Shown: one piece after another, positions 51,860 through 60,002 of the stretch
How the letters are laid out: every line of letters starts with the position of its first letter
Position numbering within the stretch: position 1 is the first letter of the stretch
From: an uncultured Sphingomonas sp.
GTDB taxonomy: Bacteria > Pseudomonadota > Alphaproteobacteria > Sphingomonadales > Sphingomonadaceae
NCBI RefSeq assembly: GCF_934560975.1
Contig: NZ_CAKTFO010000010.1
Location: 26,466-90,465 of the forward strand
DNA: 64,000 nucleotides
Reading direction: 5' to 3'
Notes under the pieces: model-generated
What the model was told of the DNA's origin: nothing
Databases searched by the model: none
What the model saw: the letters and a program-made list of their open reading frames with translations, nothing else
Translations under genes and position numbers: made by a program

Positions 51860-54600
51860 GCCGTGGCGAAGCCGTCGTAGGAGAAGGCATCGCGCACGTG
51901 CCAACGATAGCGCGGCGCGGCATCCTCATCCCCGCCCAGACCCTTGGGGGCTTTAAGTCGACGCCGGTCGATGAAGCGACCTTCACGATCACTTTCGCTG
52001 TCGTCACCATCGCCGAGCACCGCCGCCACCTTGGCCCAGTCTTCGTAGAAATATTCGGCGAGCAGCGGGATGACCTTGTGGCGCATGACCTCGTCGACAT
52101 CCGCGCGGGTGGTGCAACGGATGAAATAGGCGTGGCCGATCTGATGCTCGCGGTCGAACAGATATTCGATCCGCTCGTTGACCGTGGCGAGCAAGCCGGC
52201 GAGGTCGATACCGTCGACCGGCTTGAGCAGGCTGGCATCCGGCATCAATTCGCGAAACTCGAACCGACGGCGCAGCGCCGTGTCGAGCAGCGCGATCGAG
52301 CGGTCGGCCGTGTTCATGGTCCCGATGATGTGCAGGTTCGCGGGCACGCCGAACCGCGCCTCGCTATAGGGCAAGGTTAGCCGCATCCCCTCATCCATCC
52401 CGAGCCTTTTGTCCGGCTCGATAAGCGTGATGAGCTCGCCGAACACCTTGGAGATGTTGGCGCGGTTGATTTCGTCGATGACGAGGACGTGTTCCTCGGC
52501 GCTTGCCTCGGCCGCTTCGGCCATCTGCCGCAGGATGCCGGGCTTGGCCTTGAGCGTGAAGCCGACGCCGTCCGCCAGCGGTTGTGGCCGCAGGCCCTCG
52601 ACGAAATCCTCATAGGCGTAATTCTGGTGGAAGGTGACGAAGCCGATCTGCCCCTGACCCTTCAGTTCCTCATAGACCTGGCGCAATTCCTGCCGACGCT
52701 CGACATCGGTAAGCAACGGGTCGTTCCCGGCCAGCCCCCGGCACAGCTGCACCGCCTCGGCCATCGTGCGATAGGTCTTGCCCGTGCCAGGCGGCCCGTA
52801 GAGGATCAGGTTGAGCGGCGAGCGCTTCACCGGGTCCGGCGCGGGCGCTTCTTCGGCGGGCAACCCGCCCCAGTGCGACATGTTGCGCAGGAACCAGTCG
52901 TAATCCTGCGGCTCGTCCATGAAGGCGAAGCGGATCAGCCGCTGCGCCATCTCGTTGGTGGGATACACCTCCCAGATCGTCGGCTGATAGGTGTAGTGAT
53001 ACCATTCGCGTGGGCTGTACCCGGCCTGCCAGTCGACGGACACGCACTCGCCGTCACCGGCATTGGCCGTAATCGTGCCGATCGCCTTGATCGACATGAC
53101 CGACACCGATCGCCCGCGTCCGTCGAACGGCAGGCCGTTCTTGCGGACATAGGTCGCCTTGATCGCGATCCGCTCGCCCGGCTGCATCCGCAGCACCTGC
53201 TCGCGGTTGCGATCGGTGGGGCTGTCGATGTCCCAGATACCCTCGGCCAGGAACCGTTCGACCTGATCGTCTCGGCGGCCGTAGGATGCACCGACGAACC
53301 AGTAGGGGCCGTCCTGCAACACTTCCGTCTCGGTCGTCTCGACTGGCGCGGCCAGAGGTGCCGCCTCCTCGCCGTCCCATTTATCTTCCAGCGCTACCCA
53401 CACGAAGCCCTGCACGTCGAACAGGTCGAGCGGTTCCCAGCCCAGTTCCTCCCCGAACAATGCGAACAGCGCCCGCAGCAGCTGTAGATATTCGTCCAGA
53501 TCGGTCGGCTCGAACTGCGGGTGGGCGAACAGCTTACGGCCGAAGAGGGTCTTGCCCATCGTTTCGACTCGGCTGACCTTGAACCAGCTTGCCGCCTCTG
53601 GATGCATCGTGCCGACGACGCTGATGGTGATCGCGAGCACCTCGCCGCGCCGAAGGCCGGCGATACCGTCCGCCTTCAGCTGTTCCAGCGCACGCGCACC
53701 ATCGGTAATCGTGGCCAGCGGGTCATCCTCGCTGCGCGCCAGCCGTGCGACGATCTCAAAGAAGCGGTCGCGCAGTGGGGCGTCAGCCTTCTGCACCTCG
53801 TCGAGCGTGCGCCAGCTGAGCGGCAGCCCCTGCGTGTCGACGCTGAGCGCGCGATAGATCTGCTCGCCGACCGTGCGGTCGTCGGCATCCGACGCGGCGA
53901 GCCCGCGAACCTTGTCGATCGTCTGGTCCTTGTAGCGGCGCTCGATCGCACAGTAATCTCCGTCCTGCCGACGAAAATTCTCAAATCCCTTCATCCGCGC
54001 CAGGAAGGTTTCGCGGAGCGACCGGAACGCTGGCCAATCGATCACGACGAAGCCCAGCGCATCCAGCGCGGCCTTGCATTGCGCGCCGCCGGGCAGCGAC
54101 CCGCTGCCGGTATGCTCGAGCGCATTGCGGACGATCGCCTTGCTGGGATAGCGCCTGCCCCGGTGCAGCAGCCAGAACTTCGCTGGCGCCCCCAGTCCAT
54201 CCTGGCTGGCGATGAAGGCCTCCACCGACCCGGCGGCATCGCACCGATCGATGGCGTCGAGGATGTCCTGCGCGGTCAGATCGAACGTCGAACCGCCTCG
54301 AGCGACAGCCCCGGCATCCAGAAACCGCTGATAGAAATTCAGCGCCGCCCGGTAGCTGGCAAGGCTGTCGTAGAGGCTGCCGTCGATCGGAAACTTGGCC
54401 GGGTTCGGCCGCCCCGCCCGTTGATCCGCTTTGGAATAGACCAACGATTGCCTGATGCTGGCGATCGACTGACCAGGCGGCAGGTTGTCGAGATCGCCAT
54501 AGGCGCGATCGACGCGGCGGACGTCAGCCATTTGCGTGCTGACGGTGCCCTTCGAATAGCCCTCGGCCTCGAGCCACGCCTTGAATTCTGCTTCCTTCAC
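51856..54600 (-). CDS. mcrB: McrB-like AAA+ GTPase with N-terminal DNA-recognition modules
   Basis: 914 aa. The start is the GTG at 54600, preceded by GGGGGGAAG; the open frame upstream is not coding. Residues 1-90 resemble a phage-integrase SAM-like DNA-binding fold (FKAWLEAEGYSKGTVSTQMADVRRVD is typical). A middle region follows, then an EVE/PUA-like module near 430-540 (PYWFVGASYG...RMQPGERIAIKATYVRK), which in other McrB proteins reads modified bases. The AAA+ GTPase has GPPGTGKT near 601, VLVIDEINRANISKVFGEL, and the McrB signature MNTADRS near 757. With McrC it forms a modification-dependent restriction enzyme. Confidence 0.9.
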   Translation of the reverse strand: MKEAEFKAWLEAEGYSKGTVSTQMADVRRVDRAYGDLDNLPPGQSIASIRQSLVYSKADQRAGRPNPAKFPIDGSLYDSLASYRAALNFYQRFLDAGAVARGGSTFDLTAQDILDAIDRCDAAGSVEAFIASQDGLGAPAKFWLLHRGRRYPSKAIVRNALEHTGSGSLPGGAQCKAALDALGFVVIDWPAFRSLRETFLARMKGFENFRRQDGDYCAIERRYKDQTIDKVRGLAASDADDRTVGEQIYRALSVDTQGLPLSWRTLDEVQKADAPLRDRFFEIVARLARSEDDPLATITDGARALEQLKADGIAGLRRGEVLAITISVVGTMHPEAASWFKVSRVETMGKTLFGRKLFAHPQFEPTDLDEYLQLLRALFALFGEELGWEPLDLFDVQGFVWVALEDKWDGEEAAPLAAPVETTETEVLQDGPYWFVGASYGRRDDQVERFLAEGIWDIDSPTDRNREQVLRMQPGERIAIKATYVRKNGLPFDGRGRSVSVMSIKAIGTITANAGDGECVSVDWQAGYSPREWYHYTYQPTIWEVYPTNEMAQRLIRFAFMDEPQDYDWFLRNMSHWGGLPAEEAPAPDPVKRSPLNLILYGPPGTGKTYRTMAEAVQLCRGLAGNDPLLTDVERRQELRQVYEELKGQGQIGFVTFHQNYAYEDFVEGLRPQPLADGVGFTLKAKPGILRQMAEAAEASAEEHVLVIDEINRANISKVFGELITLIEPDKRLGMDEGMRLTLPYSEARFGVPANLHIIGTMNTADRSIALLDTALRRRFEFRELMPDASLLKPVDGIDLAGLLATVNERIEYLFDREHQIGHAYFIRCTTRADVDEVMRHKVIPLLAEYFYEDWAKVAAVLGDGDDSESDREGRFIDRRRLKAPKGLGGDEDAAPRYRWHVRDAFSYDGFATA

Positions 54601-54853
54601 ACTTCCCCCCGTTATACCTAGCTCAAGGTCGCCGCACGAGCAGCCCAGGCTCCGCATTTCACCTTCTTCGTTTAAACCCCTCGGCAAGCACGGCGGTGGT
54701 ACATATCCCGAAATTGATTGCCGACGCTGTCCACACCACCAACCCCACGTCCAGATCTGTCGTACGGTTCGATGGATATTCGGCGATTGGCAAGGTCGAA
54801 CACTGCGCAAGATTGAAGGCCGCGAAGGTGAAGCCATCGCGGCCTTCGGATGA

Positions 54854-55741
54854 TCAGGCCGCGTTCTGGTCCAGCCAGGGGGCCAGCCGAGCAGCGTCAT
54901 TCGCAGCCTTATCATATTGGCCGGCGAACCGGGCGGCCCGGCGTGCCTCCAACGCGGCGATGTAGCCGCGTCCGGCGCGCAGGTCGCATACGCGTCGAAG
55001 GATGCGGTCTTCGGCCAGATCGGCTTCGACGCGCGGATCGTGCAGCCTACGCCAACGGCACAAGAGCAGGGCGGTCGCGATCACATCGCCTTCGCACTGC
55101 TCCTGCACCACATCCCATTGGCCGCTTTCGATCAGCCGGGCGACAGCGAAGGCCGGAGCCGACAGCTTCGACGGGATGTCGAAGGCCGCCAGCAACTCGG
55201 ACTCGTGGATCGGCTTCATCTTCATGTTGGCGGTGGCGACTCGGGCGAAGTCGACATGGCGCTGCCGCCCATCCCCGCCAAAGGCGAGCCACTTCCAGTT
55301 GTTCGGCAAGGTTAAGCCGTAGCGCATGGCCGCGCAGACCAGCATCGGCAGATCGTGGAACGACCCCGCCCAGCTGACGAGATCCGTATCGGCTGGCGCG
55401 TCGGCCAGCACCTGCAGAAGCCCCGCGACGATCTCCTTCTCGGTGTGATCCGGCGCCGACATGGTGACGAACCGCGACACATCGGCGTTGCCGTCCGAAT
55501 GCTCGGTCAGCACCATCGCGCAGGCCGTCGTGATCGACTGAAAGATCCAGCGCGGGGTCTTGAGCGGGTCTTCGGCGCGCTTGTAACCGCGACGGCCGGG
55601 CTGTTCGTCACCATCGTCGCGGGGCACATATCGCTCCATCTGCTGGTAGCGGCGGTGCCCGGTCTCGTCGATCACCGCGCTTTCGATGTCGAAGATGATC
55701 CAGCTGCGGTTGCGGGGTTCGGATTTGATGTCGATGTACAT
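54854..55741 (-). CDS. Predicted 3'-5' exonuclease, PolB-exonuclease-like (RNase H fold)
   Basis: 295 aa. The N-terminal SWIIFDIESAV carries the D-x-E exonuclease motif I. SWAGSFHDLPMLVCAAMRYG resembles motif II, and CEGDVIATALLLCRW resembles motif III (D, with D-x4 spacing). This is the DEDDy-like pattern of stand-alone exonucleases related to B-family polymerases. I start at MYIDIKSEPRN (55741), which has CGGAGA upstream. It is the first island gene downstream of the mcrB promoter region, on the same strand, and probably works in DNA processing. Confidence 0.75.
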   Translation of the reverse strand: MYIDIKSEPRNRSWIIFDIESAVIDETGHRRYQQMERYVPRDDGDEQPGRRGYKRAEDPLKTPRWIFQSITTACAMVLTEHSDGNADVSRFVTMSAPDHTEKEIVAGLLQVLADAPADTDLVSWAGSFHDLPMLVCAAMRYGLTLPNNWKWLAFGGDGRQRHVDFARVATANMKMKPIHESELLAAFDIPSKLSAPAFAVARLIESGQWDVVQEQCEGDVIATALLLCRWRRLHDPRVEADLAEDRILRRVCDLRAGRGYIAALEARRAARFAGQYDKAANDAARLAPWLDQNAA

Positions 55742-55822
55742 AAGGAATCTCCGCCGGGACGCGACCGGCAATAGGGGAAGAGAATTGGCGGGCCTCGACT
55801 GTCGAGACCCGCCCGACCGCCG

Positions 55823-56359
55823 TCAGCCGAACCGAACGATCGCTCCGTTCGCCGTCTCCGGTTCGAGCCAGTCCGCACCGGGCGGAACGAAGCGGTTATT
55901 GGCGAGCAGTTCGTCGGCCATCGTGCTGGCCGCGGCGTTGATGCGCTTCATCGCCAGCGTCTTACCTTTCCCGATGCCCTTCGGCTTTCCTTGGACCCGC
56001 GCGAGCGAGCCTCGGCGATCGATGGCGAAGAATTCGTCCGCCGAGGTGCTCACCAGAATGATCGGCGAGCGATCGCTGGCGGCAAACGGCACGAGGCGGT
56101 CGATGATGTCGATGGTCAGCATCTCGCGATAGGCGATGGCGAAGCTGGTCGGATCCTTGGCCCGGGAACTGGCCCAACCGGTATAGATCACATCCCTGCC
56201 CGCCATCTGCGCGACGCGGGCGAGCTCGTTCCCGACCTCGAAGCACATTTCCTGTCCCGATGCCCAGGAGATGCAGTCATTGGCCGGCTTGAAGCTCGGC
56301 CACCCCATCTCTTCGCGTACGGCGAGCATGATATTCTGGTGGTGCAGGATCATTTCCAT
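55823..56359 (-). CDS. Hypothetical protein of the island
   Basis: 178 aa from the ATG at 56359 (MEMILHHQNIMLAVREEMG), which has AAGGA eight bases upstream; longer in-frame starts at 56368 and 56425 lack good spacing. Segments such as SFAIAYREMLTIDIIDRLVPFAASDRSPI suggest an alpha/beta protein. The C-terminus has a Gly/Lys-rich loop (VQGKPKGIGKGKTLAM). The family is not recognised. It lies between two exonuclease-like genes on the same strand, spaced 81 and 118 bases from them. Confidence 0.65.
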   Translation of the reverse strand: MEMILHHQNIMLAVREEMGWPSFKPANDCISWASGQEMCFEVGNELARVAQMAGRDVIYTGWASSRAKDPTSFAIAYREMLTIDIIDRLVPFAASDRSPIILVSTSADEFFAIDRRGSLARVQGKPKGIGKGKTLAMKRINAAASTMADELLANNRFVPPGADWLEPETANGAIVRFG

Positions 56360-56477
56360 TTGGGTCATTCCTTCTGTGACGGCCGGTCGGCCGGAGCATT
56401 TTTTCCGCTCCTTTGCGGTGCTCATTTTTCTTGTTTCTGGATGAGAGATCGGCGCGCCCGGTGGCGCGCCTCTTCCT

Positions 56478-57362
56478 TCAGCGGTGCCGCTCGTGCCACG
56501 TGAGTGGCCGGGTGCGTGGCGCCGGTCCCCACGGCGTCACCTCGCGCTGGAGCCACAGCGCCTCGCTTTCGAGGTCCTCGTCCAGGATCTCGATCCACCA
56601 AACCTTGGCAGCAGGATCCCACCGATAGCCCCGGCCCTTGAGGATCGAGCGCTTGTCGAACGGCGCGCCGGCCGCCTCGATGCGGACGGTCGGTCGCTCC
56701 GCATTGGCGAGGATCGCGCCGATGACGGTCGATCCGTCGGCCAGACGATGCGCGAGAAGGTGAATCAGGCTGATGACGTCCGCCATCGCGCGGTGGCCGG
56801 TGTTGAAGTGCCCGATCTGCATCAACAGATGGCCGAGCTTGGCGCCGTCGAAGCCGCGATCGACCCAGTCGAAGTCCCGGGCGGAGCAAGCCCAGGCGGC
56901 CCCCGCGAGGCCGGGGAGCAGCCGTTCGATGAAAGCCGCATCGAACGCCGCGTTATGGGCGATCCGTACGTCGGCGCTGGCGATCAGTGCCTCCAGCGCA
57001 TCGAGATCGATGACCTTGTCGCGCACATGCGCTTCGGTGATGCCGGTCAGCCTGGTGATCGCGGCAGGGATCGGCATGCCGGGGTCACGCAACGCCTGCC
57101 CGGCGCGGTCGATGCGCACGATCTGCCCGGCAGCGCCCACGGCGACGATGACGACGGCGATGTCAATGATCTCATCGCGATCCGGGTCGGTGCCGGTGGT
57201 TTCGGTATCGATGACCGCCACCGTGCGGATCGGTCCATCGCCAGGCTCGGCGAGCGGAAAGTCGTTGAGCGACGACACGCGGCGCAGGATCCTGATGTCC
57301 GCGTCACCCGCGCAGGGAGAAAGCGCCGGCTCGGCTGAGGCGGCGCTGTTGATGTGCGTCAT
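56478..57362 (-). CDS. DnaQ-like DEDDh 3'-5' exonuclease with C-terminal extension
   Basis: 294 aa. The exonuclease core has VAVIDTETTGTDPDRDEI (motif I), HNAAFDAAFIERLLP (motif II) and GHRAMADVISLIHLL (motif III, His-Asp). The C-terminal extension (ILKGRGYRWDPAAKVWWIEI) is a small module often attached to plasmid-borne DnaQ or ParB-like proteins. The start MTHINSAAS at 57362 has CAGGAG nine bases upstream. In mobile elements such enzymes are thought to trim DNA ends or supply a proofreading subunit. Confidence 0.87.
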   Translation of the reverse strand: MTHINSAASAEPALSPCAGDADIRILRRVSSLNDFPLAEPGDGPIRTVAVIDTETTGTDPDRDEIIDIAVVIVAVGAAGQIVRIDRAGQALRDPGMPIPAAITRLTGITEAHVRDKVIDLDALEALIASADVRIAHNAAFDAAFIERLLPGLAGAAWACSARDFDWVDRGFDGAKLGHLLMQIGHFNTGHRAMADVISLIHLLAHRLADGSTVIGAILANAERPTVRIEAAGAPFDKRSILKGRGYRWDPAAKVWWIEILDEDLESEALWLQREVTPWGPAPRTRPLTWHERHR

Positions 57363-57541
57363 GGTCGATATCTCCTGATCTAGTCGACCGAGCGGATGCG
57401 AGGCTTTTCCTCCAACCTTCCCGATCACAGGATTTGCCGTCAAAGCGGCTTTTCCATCGGCGCTGCATGGAGATGCCTGACGTAGGTCATCGGCCAGCCG
57501 GCATAGTTGGCCGATGACGGAAAATCTCCTATAAAGGCCGC

Positions 57542-57853
57542 ATGAGTTCGCCGATCCATCCTTCCCCGAAAGACGACAGCACGTTGGCGTCGGTGATGGA
57601 CGTGTCGGTGATCAAGGCGATCGGCGAACTGCTGGCCGCCGTCGCGCAAATACTTGATGGCGACGCTATTCGCCGTCTCGGTGGACCTGGGCTGTACCGT
57701 CGGCTGGCATCTGTCCTCGCGGCATTTCTGACGTTCGCCATCGTCATCCGCGTGCGTCAGCGCGCCAGCATCGCGGGCCGTCGCTTCGTCCACGCTGTGT
57801 GCGAAGCCCGGCGGCATCTCAGCCATCCCCCGGCAGGCTGGGCGGCACCCTAA
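57542..57853 (+). CDS. Possible small protein (weak)
   Basis: A 103-codon rightward frame (MSSPIHPSPKDDSTLASVMD) with one hydrophobic stretch (LYRRLASVLAAFLTFAIVI) that could be a membrane helix. It lies in the ~650-base gap between the DnaQ-like gene and the KfrA-like gene. The ribosome binding site is poor and the family unknown. A leftward frame over the same bases is less protein-like. The rest of the gap holds only the operator-like repeats near 57926. Confidence 0.3.
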   Translation: MSSPIHPSPKDDSTLASVMDVSVIKAIGELLAAVAQILDGDAIRRLGGPGLYRRLASVLAAFLTFAIVIRVRQRASIAGRRFVHAVCEARRHLSHPPAGWAAP

Positions 57854-57925
57854 ACCCCATTGTCGGCTTTAGTTGCGCGCCGCCTTTAGCGGTCGCGCGT
57901 CGATGACAATGCGTGGACGATCGCT

Positions 57926-57968
57926 CCTGCGATAGGCGCGACACCTGCGATATCGCGGGTATCGCAGG
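57926..57968. promoter_or_regulatory. Three CCTGCGAT repeats upstream of the KfrA-like gene
   Basis: CCTGCGAT occurs directly at 57926-57933 and 57944-57951 and inverted (ATCGCAGG) at 57961-57968. The last two form an inverted repeat with a 9-base spacer. The spacing is 17-18 bases and the array ends about 47 bases before the KfrA-like start. This suggests a cooperative autoregulatory operator. Confidence 0.6.
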
Positions 57969-58015
57969 ATTGTCGTCTCGCAAGATGCGAGAACGATCGT
58001 GAAAGACAGTCATGA

Positions 58016-58666
58016 ATGGGTCCGCCAGCCGATGTGGACAAGGCCGCCGACGAGGTCGTCGCGGCCCGTGGATGCACGCCGGCCGAGGTCACGCCGTATC
58101 AGGTGGCCAGGCATATGGCTTGTGAGCCCAATGGCGCGCTGTATGCAAAGGTGCGCGACTGGCGCCGGCGCTGGCAGGACGCGACGGGGCTGGCGCCGAT
58201 CGACGTGCCGGCTGGCGCGGAAGCTGGATTCCGGGCGATGCTCGAGCAGCTGACCGCGCAGGCAATCGACCATTTCGTCCGTACGGTGCGCATGGTCGGC
58301 GGCGACCTCGATCGTGCGGCGGCGATGCGCGTCGCCGATGCCGAGCGTCGCCGTGTCGAGGCGGAAAGCGAAACGGCCGAAGTGCTGGACCTTTGCCAGA
58401 AAGCAGAGGTCGAACTTGCGGTCGCGACCGCCAAGATCGGTGCGCTGGAGGACGCCCTGGCACAGGCGCAGCGCCGTGAGGACGTGCTGCACGGGCGGCT
58501 TGGCCAGCGTGAGGCCGATGCCCTGAAGTCTGGCGCGATCACCGCACCGGGTGAGATCGCTGCGGTGGCCGGGGCCGGCGCTCCGCCGCACGGCGACGTC
58601 GTGGATGTCGCCAAACATACGCAGCAGGCTATGCCGTTCCACGAACCCGATGGAGCCTCCGAATGA
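58016..58666 (+). CDS. KfrA-like DNA-binding protein
   Basis: 216 aa. The N-terminal domain (ADEVVAARGCTPAEVTPYQVARHM, then NGALYAKVRDWRRRWQ) matches the KfrA_N DNA-binding module of plasmid and island proteins. It is followed by a long coiled coil rich in Ala/Glu/Arg (about 105-175) and a polar tail. KfrA proteins bind operators in their own promoters and help plasmid maintenance. The upstream CCTGCGAT repeats are a probable target. Its stop overlaps an ATG at 58663, but I start the next gene at 58783. Confidence 0.78.
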   Translation: MGPPADVDKAADEVVAARGCTPAEVTPYQVARHMACEPNGALYAKVRDWRRRWQDATGLAPIDVPAGAEAGFRAMLEQLTAQAIDHFVRTVRMVGGDLDRAAAMRVADAERRRVEAESETAEVLDLCQKAEVELAVATAKIGALEDALAQAQRREDVLHGRLGQREADALKSGAITAPGEIAAVAGAGAPPHGDVVDVAKHTQQAMPFHEPDGASE

Positions 58667-58751
58667 TTCGTGCGGCAACGCTCCCGTCGGAATGCTTTTT
58701 CGGCAGAAATCCCGGCGTTTTCGGCGGGAACTTCCGGGCGAAGGCAACCGG

Positions 58752-58785
58752 CACGGTGATCTTCTTTTTCAAGGAGATCACCGTG
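58752..58785 (+). promoter_or_regulatory. Inverted repeat enclosing the ribosome binding site and GTG start of the next gene
   Basis: A perfect 10-bp inverted repeat CACGGTGATC (58752-58761) and GATCACCGTG (58776-58785). The 14-base loop holds most of AAGGAG, and the 3' arm contains the GTG start (58783-58785). In RNA this hairpin would sequester the start codon; in DNA it could be an operator. Confidence 0.65.
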
Positions 58786-59664
58786 AAAAATCCCGCAATG
58801 CCATTGGCGAGGGGCAACCCTCGGTACCCCCTCGATCGCCTGACATCGCTGATCGCCGCGGCACGCGCCGACATGGTGGCAGCGGAAGCAGAGGCCGAGA
58901 AGGCCGAGGCAGACATAGCGGCGATCGAGCCGCACCCGCATGCGCACGGCCAAACCGCTGGCGGCGACTGTCACTATGCGGGCCTTCAGCCGGGGCATCG
59001 CCTCGCGCTGGCTGGCCTGCTGGCGCGACCGTGGCGCTTGTCTCTGGTGAAGCTGGAGGTCGCCAAGCTCGAGCACAAGCTGGACTATTTGCTCAAGACC
59101 TTCCCGTCGGTCCTCGAATCTGGTGGCGGTGTTCTCGCCGAGGAAGGCGCGACGGCGCTGACCGAGCGTGGCGAAGCGGTTGCTGACAAGTTCGCGCACA
59201 AGCCGATGCTGGGAATCGGCCTGGTCTGGCACCGCTTCGGCTTCAACCACCGCGACCGAATCGCATGGGTCGGCGCCTTCGCCTATCGCGGAGGCCTTTC
59301 CCAGCTCGTCGATGGCACGGCTAGCGTCGATAGGGACACGGCGCTCGGCGACGCACTGACCGCCACGGTTAAGACCTACGCTGCGCTTCTCGCCCCGCTC
59401 GGCGAGCGAGAGTTGCATGCGCGTGCCGCGCGACGTGACGCGCAGCGACAGGCTTCCTGGTCGTCCGTACCAGAGGCCTATCGCGAGCAAGGCCCGTGGC
59501 GTGACCGGGCGCCGACCAAGGGCCAGCGTCACATGATGCAGCGAATCGAAGCGGCTCGCGGCCTGCCGATGATCGAGATCGGTAGCCGCGGAGATAGCTC
59601 CGAATGGATTGCCGATGCGGGCGGCAATCCGCGCTTCCAGCCGTCCACCGAGGAGCAGCGCTAA
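58783..59664 (+). CDS. Island protein of unknown function (first of an uncharacterised operon)
   Basis: 293 aa from a GTG with AAGGAG seven bases upstream (VKNPAMPLARGNPRYPLDRL); an ATG at 58663 in the same frame is possible but has no ribosome binding site. An Ala/Glu-rich coiled coil (about 25-55) is followed by a mixed region including GIGLVWHRFGFNHRDRIAWV and a basic tail with MMQRIEAARGLPMIEIGSRG. The family is not recognised. Its stop overlaps the next start (TAATG), so translation is coupled. Confidence 0.7.
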   Translation: MKNPAMPLARGNPRYPLDRLTSLIAAARADMVAAEAEAEKAEADIAAIEPHPHAHGQTAGGDCHYAGLQPGHRLALAGLLARPWRLSLVKLEVAKLEHKLDYLLKTFPSVLESGGGVLAEEGATALTERGEAVADKFAHKPMLGIGLVWHRFGFNHRDRIAWVGAFAYRGGLSQLVDGTASVDRDTALGDALTATVKTYAALLAPLGERELHARAARRDAQRQASWSSVPEAYREQGPWRDRAPTKGQRHMMQRIEAARGLPMIEIGSRGDSSEWIADAGGNPRFQPSTEEQR

Positions 59665-60002
59665 TGGCAGACGAGAGCGGAAAATCCTCCGCGCTGATAC
59701 CGATGATCGTCAGGGTCACCGACAAGGGGGAGACGTTTCAGGTCAACGACGTCCAGCGCTGGATCGACGAGCGTAAGCGGCTGCTTCGGCGCGCACGCGA
59801 CATTCTAACCGCCTATGACGGGACGCCGGCATCGCTCTACAGACAGCATGGCACGCTGGTCGCCATCGCGGTGCGGCTGGCCGAGATCAAGCAGATCTTC
59901 GACGCATTCGAGCGCGAAAGGACCCGGCACGCGGACGCCAACATCACCGCGTTGGTGGCGTTTTTCAGCGATCCGAAAACGCTGGAGTGCGTCGATGATT
60001 GA
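59664..60002 (+). CDS. Small island protein of unknown function
   Basis: 112 aa (MADESGKSSALIPMIVRVTD). The body is helical and basic (WIDERKRLLRRARDILTAYD, AVRLAEIKQIFDAFERERTR). The family is not recognised. Its start overlaps the upstream stop, and its own stop lies inside the next gene (8-base overlap), so it is the middle member of a tightly coupled three-gene unit. Confidence 0.7.
   Translation: MADESGKSSALIPMIVRVTDKGETFQVNDVQRWIDERKRLLRRARDILTAYDGTPASLYRQHGTLVAIAVRLAEIKQIFDAFERERTRHADANITALVAFFSDPKTLECVDD

Noticed and set aside
39442..54600. A complete class 1 DISARM system
   Set aside because: drmC and drmD are missing and the methyltransferase lacks SAM motif I, so a complete system cannot be claimed.
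57440..57826. Leftward frame opposite the small ORF at 57542
   Set aside because: Composition is polar and shadow-like, with no start signal; the rightward alternative is only slightly better.
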